Assembly: GCA_016858145.1 (NCBI GenBank)
Contig: JAEHOE010000111.1
Coordinates: 1 to 64,000, forward strand
Direction of reading: 5' to 3'
DNA length: 64,000 nt
Source: Edaphochlamys debaryana
Taxonomy: Eukaryota > Chlorophyta > Chlorophyceae > Chlamydomonadales
Positions 44,301 to 55,700 of this stretch are shown here, in pieces. The stretch's first letter is position 1, and every line of letters begins with the position of its first letter. The notes beneath the pieces were generated by a model. The model saw only the letters and a list, made by a program, of their open reading frames with translations, was not told the DNA's origin and did no database searches. The position numbers were made by a program, and so were the translations under genes.

Positions 44301-47300
44301 TGAACGACTCCACCATGGCCACCATGTCCTGCGGAGGTCGAGCGGCGGGCGCTTGGGTGCAGCTATGGACAGAGTGGGCACACCGATGGGTGCAGCTCAT
44401 CGTGTTGAGACACCACATTTATTTCGGCATCGAGAATGCATTTACAGACAGTGTACACTGTACAGGCGAGGCACCGATGGCTGCAGGCCAGCGTGTTGGA
44501 GCACCACTCACTGCCCTCATCCCTGGCTTGCCTGCGCAGCCCCCCTCTTCCCCCGCCTGCGCCGTGCCCACCATGCAGCCATGGCGCAGGGAAGGGAGGC
44601 AGGCGGGGGAACCCCCGCCCGCGGCCCGCTCTCCCGCTCTGTCCTCCCCCGCGCCTCCACCCCACCCCCCCAGTCTGCCCCTCCCTCCCCCACCTTGGCC
44701 ATGCCGGCCATGCGTACGGCCGCGTCCACCGGGTTCTCCCGCGTGGGGCAGCCAGCCACACACATGAAGGCATCGCCGATGGTCTCCACTGCGGGAGGAA
44801 GAGGGCTCAGTCGGCTAGGGGCAACTCGACATACGGCACCCGAACCCAGTCCGTATGCTCGTACACACAGCGCTGCTGACAGGGGGGGGGGGGGTGCGAG
44901 GTGATGGGGGCCATGGGGGCTTGAGGCCAAGCCTGGCCTGGGCACCTAGAAATATCCGAACCCAGTCCGAATGCGCTGAACCAACCCCGCTCAGCAGCAG
45001 CACCGGGGGCGAAGCACGCACCCTTGTACACGCCATGCACGTCGCAAAGTGCGTCGAAACATGTGTACAGCTCGTTGAGCAGCCGCACCACCTGCAGGTG
45101 GGGCGGCAGGCAGGAGCAGCAGACAGGGAGCGCTTTAGACATCAACGGCTGCAGGAACTCTTAACCACTTGTCTGACATACGGCAGCCAAGACTCGTGCC
45201 TGGGGCCGCCGGGCCCGGCCCCGCCTTCGCCTTCGCCTTCGCCCTTGCCCCGCCCTCGCCTCTCGCCCCGCACCTGCAGCGGCGTCAGCTGCGAGGCCAC
45301 CTCGGTGTACGACACGATGTCGCTGAACAGGATGGTCACCGGCTCCAGGAACTCCTCCACCACGGTCTGCTCGCCGCGCTGCAGGCGGCGGATGACCTTG
45401 CGCGGCAGCATGGCGTGGAGCAGCTGCAGGGGGGAGGGGCATGGGATGTGTGTGGTGCGGGTGGGTGGGCAGGGGCAGGCTTTGGGGCATACAAGGGCGC
45501 GCGGAGGCCGCACACAGGGTAACGTGAAGCCTTGAGCCTACAGCGGCCCAGCAAGGGCCCACTAACCCCCGACCCCTCGCTACCACGCCCCCCGCCCCCC
45601 CCCCGCCCCCGCCCCACCATGTCGTGCTTCTCCCTCGCCACCATGAGTCCCATCACCAGCGCCGCCGCCAGCACCGACCCCACCACCACCGCCGCGATGC
45701 AGGGGTTGCGCCATGCGGGCGCCCAGCCCGACTGGGGGGACACCTCCAGCACCCACACCAGGTTGAACTGGGGAGGGAGGGGGGGAGGAGGGGGGGGCAG
45801 GAGGGGGCATGGGGGCACGGGGGCGATGCTTGACGAGTTGGAAGCCGAGGAGAGGAAATGGTGTGGCGGCAGCCACGGGGGGCACGGGGGTCGGAAGGGG
45901 GACGGAAGGGGGCCGAGTGAGTGAGTGGCATGGCGGTGGGTAGCGGCTGCCCGGAAGCGTGTAGCCCATGGGGCGCCCCCCGCGCCCCTGCCTCCCTGTC
46001 CCGGCCCCACCTTGTTGATGGTGACGCTGACGGGGTCCCTGGGCGGGGGGCTGGAGGCGGAGATGACTGCCGCCCCGTTGAAGCCCGAGGCCACCTGGTG
46101 CAGGCGGTGCACGTAGCCCTGGCGGTCGAGCGCGGCGAAGCGAAAGTCGGCCTGGGGGTTGGGGGGTGGGTGGGGTGCGAGCACGAGGGCGGGAGAGAGG
46201 GGTGGGTGAGAGGGAGACCAGCGCGGTTCAAGAACACGGTCCACTCTCGTTTCAACGGCTGCAGTCGGGCGGGGAGGAGTGGCAGCCACACGCAGGCCTC
46301 GCAAGTGAGGAGCACTGCACTGCAGCCCTCGGACGCCCCGGCCTCCCTTCCACCCTTTCCAAGCCCCCCGCTCGCCTGCATGTTGTCCAGCGATATGACG
46401 GATGTGGCCAGGCCCCACAGCTTGAGCCCCTGCTCCGGGAGCCAGCACACTCCCTCGCCGCAGTCGTGGGGCTGCGGGGGCGGGCGGCGGGGTGGGGTGG
46501 CGTGGGGTGGGGTGGGGGAGGCAAACACCAGGCTTGAGGACCCAGGGCCCGGAGGTACGAGCCGGCATCGGTACCTGCATGGGGCCTGTCGGGTGCCGGT
46601 CAGGCTCAGGCCAGGCCCCGCCTAGGCCCCCGTCGCACCTGCACTCCGCAGCCCCAGTCGAAGGTGGCGTTGGGCGCCGGCAGGAAGACCGGGTACGTCG
46701 CGACTGGGGGGGCAGGAGCACCAGGGCCGTGCATCGTTACGTGGGCCTCATTCAGGTGGGCATGGCGGGACCGCAACAGCGGCATGCGGTGCACGCCCCC
46801 CCGCTCCCCACTCACACATGCCCAGGAAGCCCTCCAGCAGGTGGTAGGGCCCCAGCATGAGGCGCTGGTCGCGGGACCGAATCCTGGAGGGCAGGCAGGG
46901 GGGACAGCGGGTGGGAACAGGCTCGGGCGCAAGCTACCTGGCCCTAGCCCGAGTCCACTACCTGGCGCAAACCACCTGAAACCAGCTCTAGCCCGTTACC
47001 CTGGATGCCCGAGTCTGAACACCCCGTATGCAGCACGCCAGTCATTGCAACATGCACGGGCCTGAACTCACTGTGTGAGCGTGTCTTCCCTGCGGAGGAA
47101 GGGAGCCGAGGGCAGGAGGGTCGGTCTCAGCAGCCTTCAGATGCCTCCACTTCCAGCCCTGCTCCCGTGCATTCACCATGCTTTCCGCCCCTTGATGGTT
47201 CCACCTCATCCGCCTAACCTTCCTCTCCCCCTGCACACCGGCCCCGCCTCACCTGTACATGGGCACCTCCAGCAGATCCCTGCCGTACAGTACGGCGGCC

Positions 47301-49907
47301 AGATCCCCCGTGATGGGCGGGTAGATGTAGTTTAGCCGAGCTGCCGGCAGCGCCTGGACCTGGTACACCAGCCGCTTGTCGTCCTGGCGAGCGAGGGACG
47401 AGGGCCGAGGCGGGCCGAGGCAGCGGTCAATGTAAGCGCCTACTCGGGTGCATCGCAAGGCCGGCGCTCACAGGGCCCACAGGACCCTTCCCCCGCCCCC
47501 TACACACACTCCTCAGGTTCATGCGAGCAGCCCTTCACACACTTCCTCGTTTCCTAACACTCCTCAGGCCGGCGCTCACCCAGTCGAGGATGACCTGCGA
47601 TATGTTGGCGAACGTCCTGTTGAGCTCCCTGCACCAGGGCTGCTGCGTGAGGTAGGCCGACATGGTCATGACGGCGAAGGTGGCGATCTCCAGCTGCCCG
47701 CTGATGGAGTTGGCGGTGGCGGAGGCGACAGCCTCACGGGCGTAGGCCTGGGGGCGGCGGGGCGGGGGGGAGGGACGGGGGGCGATGATGGGCCCCTCCT
47801 CCGCGGGCCCGCCCCTTAGCCTGCAACCCCACTTATCTCAACCCCTCCCCCTCCCCCACACTCGCCTTCTGTGAGTCCGCGCTCTGCTCCGCGGCGTACA
47901 GCACCCCGAACACGCCCAGCCCGCACAGCAGCCCACAAAGCGCCAGGGACAGCAGCAGGATGGAGGGCTTGCGACGCACAATTTCCCGAAAGATCTGGCG
48001 GGGGCGGGGGCGGGGAGCGGAAGGGAACCATCACGCTCGCTTGCGGGGTCCGGAGAGCGGCTCGACTGCCAGGTCTTGCTCCTGCTCCCGGCCCAAAGCC
48101 GCCAATGAACCCGCTGCACCCCGGCCCACCGGGCCCCGGCCTCCGCCCCACCCACCCACCCACCTTCCACTGCAGCACGCACTGCAGTCGCACGTCCTCA
48201 GCCCACGCCCGCGTCCGCCCCGCAGCGCGCCCCACCCGCCCCTCCTGCTTGGACTCCGCAGGCCCCGCCTCCCCCTGAGGCCCCTGCTCCCCCCGCGCCT
48301 CCACCCCCTGCGCCAGGGAGCCGCTCCGCTGCGACTGCAGCCCCCCCCGCGCCGGGTCACTGCCCCGTGAGGCCTCGTCCCCCCCCTGCTGTGCCCCCTC
48401 GGGGGAAGCCACGGCACGGGCCAGCGCCGCGCCCTCGGCTGCGCTCATCAGGAGGGACTTTTGGGAGAGCTGGGGGCGCAGGGGCTGGTAGGTGGGGGCT
48501 AGGGGCGGCCGGGAGGGCGAGGGGCGCATGGGGCTGGGGGGCCGCGGGTTGCGGCCGCCGGCGGGCGGCGCGGGGAACATGGCGTTGGACTCCATTGACA
48601 GGCGGCTGGGCGTGTGGGAGGGCAGGTGGAGGGGGCTGTGGGGCGCTGCGTGGCGGGTCCCGTGCGGGTGGGACTGTGTGGCGGGGTCCATGGCTGCGCC
48701 CCAGACCTTAGACCCGAACACGAGGCCGGCGGGGCGCGGGGCGCAGTCGTCCGGGTCCCCGTTGCCGTACGCCTCTTCGTCGCCTGGGCCCACCGAGGGC
48801 CCGCCCAGGCCCAGCGCGAATGCGTCATCGCTGGGGCCGTCCATGAGCAGGCCCAGGTCCATTGCGAGGGAGACCTGGGGCGGTTGGTCAGGTCTCAGGT
48901 GCGGGGTCAACAACCCGGCCAGCAGCACTTTCCAAGGTTCCTGCCAACGAGCCCTCGAGGTCCCTGCAGGGCAGCGCAGACCCTACCGCACGCACAGCAG
49001 TCTCGGAAACCCCCGCGAGCCCAGTCCCAGCCCCCGGCCCCAGCCCCCAGCCCCCGGCCCTGTGCCCCCCTCACCACTGCCTCGTGCACTGCCGCGCTGC
49101 CCGGCAGCCCCCGGCTGGCCTCCCCCGGGCCGTGGCGGTCGACCGCGTGGTGCAGCACCGCCGTTCCCACCACGGACCTGGGGGCGCGCAGGGGAGGGGA
49201 CAGGGAGACGGGGGCAGGCGGTTGGTGCGTGGGAGTCGGGGCTGGCGCTGACTTGAGAGCTGCAGTCCCGCACTCCCGCAGCCTGGGTCGGCTAGGGCAC
49301 TGCAAGTCCTGGCAGTGTGGGCGCGCTTGGGCCTGCATCTGCATCGGTGTGCACGGATGTACGGCTCACATCCCTCGACGCACCCGTGTCGCAGCCCCCC
49401 CAGGGGCAGCATCAGCAGGGCGTCGCTGTAGCCCTCCCCCAGGTCGGCCCCCAGGTCGGGGTGGATGCGCCCGTCAGCGGCTGGGGTCATGCCTGCGCTG
49501 GAGGCGTGTCGGTGCACCGGGGCATGGCCGGGCCCGGGCCCAGGCCCAGGCCCGGGCGGGCCCACGAGGCCCGCGGAGGACTCGTGCGCCGTCGAGGTGG
49601 TGGCGGTGCCGGGGCCCCGGCCGTGCAGCATGGTCCCCAGCCAGTCGGCCGCCAGGTGGGCGGAGCCGCGGACCGAGTCCAGGCCTGGGGCCATTGGCTG
49701 CGGAAGGGTTGTGTGTGCGTGGAAGGGAGGGGGAGCGGGTGGACGGCAGTGGGCGGGGCGCTGGGGAATGGGTCGGGGTGGGGAGTGAGGGGTGTGAGGG
49801 TAGGGTAGCCTCGACGTCGAAAGCCAGGGAGGTTTCTGTATGACCTTCCCGCCCCTGCCCTCTCGGTGTAGCTGTTGCACAAGGATGTGGGCGTCACAGT
49901 GACTCAT
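41347..49907 (-). CDS. CHASE-domain receptor-type guanylyl cyclase
   Basis: Makes cGMP from GTP; a membrane protein with an extracytoplasmic CHASE sensor and a cytoplasmic class III cyclase domain. From ATG 49694 I read 20 exons: 49694-49384, 49177-49075, 48874-48164, 47994-47866, 47747-47580, 47383-47253, 46883-46816, 46703-46639, 46471-46376, 46151-46011, 45767-45618, 45423-45274, 45091-45022, 44788-44694, 44328-44244, 44056-44011, 43885-43815, 43641-42952, 42745-42690, 42552-41347; 1513 residues. A 5' exon from ATG 49907 may add about 20. TM1 about 385-407, CHASE about 420-640 (LMLGPYHLLEGFLGMFATYP, YPVFLP), TM2 about 663-685, cyclase about 692-870. Metal aspartates are D726 (FSDI) and D770 (KVETIGD); E766 and C840 (YCLFGD) mark GTP rather than ATP; N847 and R851 are in VNTASRM. 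Over 600 low-complexity residues follow. Introns after exons 4 and 9 use GC donors. The ligand is unknown. Confidence 0.92.
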
Positions 49908-51365
49908 GCCTAGACTGGGGGCTGCCGGTAGGCCGTAATCGTACGCCTCATCAGCAAGCCTACGCTTTCAGTCCGGACCGGCACCGAGGGATGGAAACAC
50001 AGGGAGGCTCGAGCTGGTTTGTACAGAAGCCGTCACGCGCGTACTGAGCCAAACCACCCCACCCAGGCCCGTCCCAAGTCGACATTTTGGTGAGATCAGA
50101 TGAGGCATCGGCAATGCAGGTGATGCGCACGAGCTGCGCTGAATTATTTGTGCTGCGAGTCTGCCTGACACTTGCTTGTCGACGAACCTGGGAGTTTCCG
50201 CCACGAGAAGACTAAGTACACGCAGATACGCACTCCCCAAAGCTGCGTTGTAGGGAATGGCCGAACCGGCCCGCATGGCAATGCACTCGGTCCTTCGGCG
50301 CAAAAGCCCTCCTGCATGCCTCTAACGCCCACCTTTGCAGCACCGTGTCAGTCCAAGCCTCTGGAGGCCCAGGCGCGCGGTCTGCAGCCCCGTCCGCGAG
50401 AGAACCTGGCGACGGGCCAGTCGCTAATCAAAGTTCTCTGTGTCTATACGTAAGCCTACATAATCACCACAGCCGCGAGCATTCTGACGTCCGGGAATAG
50501 CGCTTACTAGTTCGCGACGGACTTCCGCAGCCAGAATGCATTTGCAAGTTGTATTGGGCTATTCACGCTGATTGATGCTGTGATCGGTATAAAATGTGCT
50601 GGCGTGGTCGGCCTCGTGCAGGCGGAAACCATGCCGCGTCGCGCGAGGACCGCAGGCACAGGCGATTTTGACAAAGAGGACCCCTCGCTCGTGACTGTTA
50701 GATGGAAGGCAGGCAGACACCTGCACGCTGCCACGGCGGACTACTCACTCCTCCTGCTAGCGGGGCTACCCGCTCTGGGTTCCCGGCCTGTCCCCGTCCC
50801 CGTTTCACCGTCAAGAACTCACTTGGGTTCAAGAGACTTGCTCAGGTGCACTCAACCGCCCCGATCTGCGCTCTGCCTTTCGCGGCGCCCCTTGTGCCGG
50901 CCCAGTCTCCCCAGCGCCCCCAGTCAGTCCGGGCTGTCGTACAGCTGCCCGTCACACTTGCAGTCAAGTTCCCCGTCGCCCTTTCACAAGAACTCGCGAG
51001 CCCTCGTCTGCGCAGAAGGCTGGAACTTGAAGCGCGTGCTCTGGGGCCAGCCCGCCAGAGAGGGGGCCGCTGCCGGGGTCACGTTTTTGGCGAGGGATGG
51101 CGCCAGTAAGAAGGCTCGGTTATTTCGTGCGGCTTCCAGCGCAGTGCGCCTTGGGATATAGCTGGCGCAAGCATTTGCACAGCACAGCACAGCCCTGCCT
51201 GCACACGAGCTGATCTGTACGCGTCGTGAAGGGGGGCCTTGCCGAGGGTGTTGCATGGCCCATGCCTGCCCATCCAGCCCATGCGGCCTTCCGTACGGTA
51301 CGGCTGCATGGGAGGCTAAAGCAGCTAGGCCCTCAGCCGCATACTGTAGTTAGCTATAGTACCCC
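49908..51365. promoter_or_regulatory. Divergent promoter interval between guanylyl cyclase and membrane-protein gene
   Basis: About 1.46 kb upstream of both genes. A perfect TATAAAA on the + strand (50588-50594) precedes an open frame from ATG 50632 that continues to 51161, but this frame shows no domain and uneven codon choice, so I do not call a gene. No other coding signal was found. Promoters of both flanking genes must lie here. Confidence 0.45.
50588..50594 (+). promoter_or_regulatory. Orphan TATAAAA element
   Basis: A perfect TATA box on the + strand, 44 bases before an ATG at 50632 and about 780 bases before the membrane-protein start at 51366. It may serve an unannotated short transcript or a distal start site. 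Confidence 0.3.
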
Positions 51366-52508
51366 ATGTCGCCAGTCCGCAAACTACCGCTTGCACTGCT
51401 ACTCTTGGCCTGGGTTCCGGCCTTCAGCACTGCCCTCGCCGCCCAAGTTCTGCACGCAAACACGCCTCTTAGCTCCCAGGAAGCGAGCTTAGACGGCGAG
51501 CCCGTGAGGTTGGTGTACAGCGTACATTGTAGTAACGTATTTGGGAAACGGGGCTGGAGATCAATCTTCGCTGGGGTTGCGGACCTTGAGGAGACCTCCG
51601 ATCCCGTCCCCCCCCCCCCGCACGCCAGCTTTGAGTTGGCTGGGCTAAGGCCCGACACGTCCTACGAGGTTCGAGTCTCTTACCCGGCAACTGTGAGTAC
51701 ACCGGAGTGCGGGGGCACCACACCGGCCTGGCTAAGCAGGGTGGGGGAGCCTCGGCCGACTCGCGTGCGTGCCATTTCCGCAGACACCTGCCACCATCCA
51801 GTTGCGACTGGTCGGCTCGCGGAGCACCCACGCAAGGTCAGTAACCGCACGGGTTTCCCGATGTGAAGCACGTCACGGGTGTGCTCAGCGCTGCTTGGCT
51901 GGCGCGCAGGCGGCTTTTGGACACGGAGAAGATTGTCTTCAGGACAGACGCCGCAGGCCGTGCCGAGGTGCGCGATCACACCACACTGCTTATAGGATAC
52001 GGTAGCGTGACACTGGTCTACATGCGCTGCAGGGATTAGACGCAGCAGTCGTCGAGCTGCGTGCATTTGCCCGGTTCGTGCACCGCGACGGGCCCGGAGC
52101 TGGACCCAAGCACCTCGTGTACAACATCGGTAAGCTGGGCTGCCACCGATGATGGAGCGCGGTGTGCGGTGTCACGCGCACACGACTGGCATGTCGGTGC
52201 CTTCCTCGCCCGCTCACCCGTTTCCCCCGCACGCTCGTAGTGTGCCAGGAGCTCCTCCTGCGCGTGCTCCCCACCGACATCCTCCCTCTTATCGGTGTCT
52301 GCATAGTGCTCGTTGGGGTGAGAGAAGCTCTTCGTGAATACCTTTCTCGGTACACCAGACGCCAAACCGAGTGACCCGCCCTTTCGCGCTCGTCCCCCTG
52401 CCCCAGGCCGCCTGGGCGCTGGCCCCCGCCGTCTCTCGCACGCTCCTGCCCGCGCTCCTGCGCTGGGTCCTGTCCGGCAGCAGCCCGGCATCTCGGCCCA
52501 GCCGCTGA
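51366..52508 (+). CDS. Small secretory-pathway type I membrane protein, unrecognised
   Basis: I do not recognise the family. Six exons (51366-51692, 51784-51836, 51910-51967, 52033-52129, 52241-52317, 52407-52508) give 237 residues. Residues 1-26 are a signal peptide (KLPLALLLLAWVPAFSTALA). A beta-rich lumenal part follows, with an FN3-like strand motif (FELAGLRPDTSYEVRVSYPA) and IQLRLVGS. Near the C-terminus TDILPLIGVCIVLVGAAWAL forms one transmembrane helix, followed by a short Arg/Ser tail. I chose to splice the last intron (GTGAGA to CCCCAG), because it extends the helix naturally; if retained, the tail would read VREALREYLSRYTRRQTE and stop near 52373. No TGTAA follows before the SepSecS start 208 bases downstream. 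The topology suggests an ER or Golgi role, which is inference. Confidence 0.75.
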
Positions 52509-52716
52509 GCATCTAGCCGCCCGCACCCTCCCACCCACCACAACTCGGCCCTTCCAACCCCAGCCCCACCGCTCCCCTCCCCCTGCCACCGCCTCCCGCT
52601 CCCGAGCCTAGCCCCAGCCTCCACCCAGCACGCCCCACCCAGCACCCATCTCCTCAGCCCCCTCCTCCCCCTCACCCCAACCTCCTCACCACCTCCTCCG
52701 CACACTCTGCGCCGCC

Positions 52717-55700
52717 ATGAACCCCGCCAACCTGGAGGCCGCCCGGGGCCTGGTCTCCGCCTCCTACCTGCGCCAGGGGGGGGAGGCGCTGGCGGCCCGG
52801 CAGCGGCGCGTCAAGGCGCTGCTGTCCAGCCGGCGCCTGCCGGAGCAGGGGTGGGACGAGGCCACACTGGACATGTTCATACGGGTGGGGTGGGGTGGAG
52901 GGGTGTGGGGGGTGGGGTGGAGGGTGGAGGGGGGGTGCTGGGGTGGAGGGGGGGTGCTGGGGTGGAGGGGGGGTGCTGGGGTGTGCGGAATGAGGGTGGG
53001 GTATTATGACGAAATTGTGGCCGGTCGGCCGGGAGTCACGCCGCACCACGCCCTCCCTCCACCCAATAGACGGGCCGGGTGCGGACGCACGGCCCCCCAC
53101 CACCACCCTGGACCTCGGTGCGCATCGGGATCGCTGGCCGCCGCTCTACCCCTTCCTTCGCTCCCCAATGCTCCCGAAATCATCCTTACCCAACCCCCCA
53201 AGCCCCCCTACCCTCTCCACCCACCCACCCCAGGACTGCTCCGCCATGGACTCGAACAACTTCCCGGGCAACGTGGGCGTGGGCGAGCGCGAGGGCCGCC
53301 TGGCCTGCCCCGCGGTGGCGCGGCGGCACTTCGGCCTGGCGCACGGCGTGGGGCGCAGCGGCGACATCGCGGCGGAGCAGCCCAAGGCCGCGGGCTCGTC
53401 GCTGCTGGCGGCGCTGGCGGCGGCGCTGGCGGCGGACGCGCTGCGGATCGCGGGTGGGGGGGGGGAAGGCTGGAGGGGGTTGGAGGGGGGAGGGCGGGCG
53501 AGGGAGGGGCGTAGGGCAAGGGGAGGAGGCTGCGCGAAGGGGTCCCCCTGGGTTGGGGGAGGGAGAGGGAGCGGAGAGGAGGCTGCGCGGCGGGCAGCGG
53601 GGTCCGTCTGTGGGGGCTGCTGGAGCCACAGCGGGCCGACACTCGCCTGCCCCTCAGTCCTCGGCCGTGTGCCCCTTCACCCCGCCCCCGCCCCTTTCCC
53701 CCCCCCCCCAGGCCTGGTGGAGGTGGGCCCCGTGGCGGTGCTCCCCCTGGCCACCGGCATGGCCCTGGCCCTCAGCCTCATGGGCTGCAGGGAGCAGCGG
53801 CCGCCGGGGGCGGACGTGGTCATCTGGAGCCGCGTGGACCAGAAGACGGCGCTCAAGGTGGGGGGGGGGGGCCGGGGGCGGCGGGGGGGGGGGTGCATGA
53901 GGCTTGCGTGGACGGCTGCGCCCCTTGAGCTACGCCGGGCTGGACGGGGCTGCGGGGGCCTTGGGGGAAATGGCAGGGTTGCGGCTGTCATCTCCTGGGT
54001 GCAGCTCCTGGGTGACGCACGACCCTCCCCCCCCCTCCCCCCCTCCATGCATCCAGGCGGTCACCGCCGCGGGCCTGACCCCCCACGTGGTGCAGCTGGT
54101 GAAGCGGGGGGACGAGCTGGTGACGGACACACAGGTGGGGGAGGGGGGAGGGAGGAGGGCGGCATGGAGGCAGGGCCGTCGCATGGGGCAGGCGCTCGCG
54201 TGGCTGCGGATGCCTCGTCGAGGGTCCGAGGCCGACGGGGCCAGCTGGCCTCCCCGGCAGCGTGGAACCACGGCCTCAACCTCCCTGATACCGGTACCTA
54301 CTCCACACCCTCCACCCTCTCAACCCCCATCCTCACCCAGCCCCATGCCCTCACCCAACCCCACCCAACCCCCCAACCCCCCAACCCGCCAGGCCATCTC
54401 CGCCGCGCTGGCCTCCCTGGGCCCCGACCGCGTGGTGGCGGTGCTGACCACCTCCTCCTGCTTCGCGCCCCGCGCGCCGGACGACCTGGAGGGGGTGGCG
54501 CGGCTGTGTGCGGCGGCGGGGGTGCCGCACGTGGTCAACAACGCGTACGGGGTGCAGGTGGGGGGGGAGGAGGGGAGGGGGGTGGAGGGAAGGGGGGTGG
54601 AGGGTGCCTCGGAGGGTACGTGAGGCTTGCAGGAGCACGGGTGCCTCGCGGCTGGCGGGATCACAATGCGGCACGCCCTCATGTGATGCCCCACTCCGGC
54701 GTGCCCCCCCCCCCGCCCCCCGCAGTCCGCCGCCACGTGCGCTGCGCTGACGGCCGCGTGCCGGCGCGGGCGGGTGGACGCCATCGTGCAGAGCACGGAC
54801 AAGAACTTCATGGTGTGTGTGTGGGGGGGTACAGCGGCGAGGGGACAGAGGGGCGCCAACAGCGGAGCGGGAGCACCTGCTCCGTTCTGTCTCTACCGGC
54901 CATCCTGCGCCATAGCCCCCGGGGCCACGCAGCTGCTGGCGCTTATTCGAGCCCACCCCCTGACCAGCTCGGATCGTCCTCCTCCCGAACCCGTCTCGAA
55001 CCCCCCCGCCCCCAAACCTCCCCTGCCCCCCCCCAGGTGCCCGTGGGCGGTGCGCTGGTGGCCGCCCCCCGCTCCCGCCCCGCCCTGGTGGCCGCCCTCA
55101 CGGGGGCCTACCCGGGCCGCGCCGCCATGGGCCCCGCGCTGGACTTAGTCATGACGCTGCTGCACTGGGGGGCGGAGGGGTGGCGCCAGGTGGGGGGCCC
55201 GTGAGGGGCCGGGAGGGGGCTGGGGGCTCGGGTCGGGCAGGAGCGGATCTCTCGAAGGATAATAGGACATGCGGTTGCGGTTGTGGCGGGGGGTGCGGCT
55301 GCGGCTGAGGGTGCATGGGCCTGACGCGGGCGCGGGCATGAGGGCGTGGGCGTGGGCGCGTGCCGGCGGAGCGCCCAAAGCCCGGCGAACGCGCGAGGGT
55401 TGTTGCACGCAGCGGTCCTGTTGTGCCTCTCCCCCGCTTGCGCCTGCCCCATGGCGCGGTCCCGCCCTCCCACTCCCTCCCCCCCTACCCCAGGTCCTGG
55501 CCCGGCGCGAGGAGGTGTACCCCCACCTGCGCTCCCGCCTGGCGGCCTTTGCGGCGGGGGAGGGGGAGCGCGTGCTGGAGACACCCGGCAACCCCATCAG
55601 GTGGGGGCGAGCGGGGAGCAGGCAGGGGCGGCGACCGGAAGCGGGGGGAGGGTGGTGTTGTCGCCAGAGGGTGCGGGACGGCGAGCAGCGGTGCCAGGTT

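Noticed and set aside
52318..52406. Read-through C-terminus of the small membrane protein (VREALREYLSRYTRRQTE)
   Set aside because: A good GTGAGA donor and CCCCAG acceptor in phase 0 extend the transmembrane helix when spliced, so I preferred splicing; retention stays possible as a minor form.
53006..55204. 732-codon open frame on the + strand
   Set aside because: It runs through SepSecS exons out of frame and through the introns between them. The conserved SepSecS exons define the true frame.
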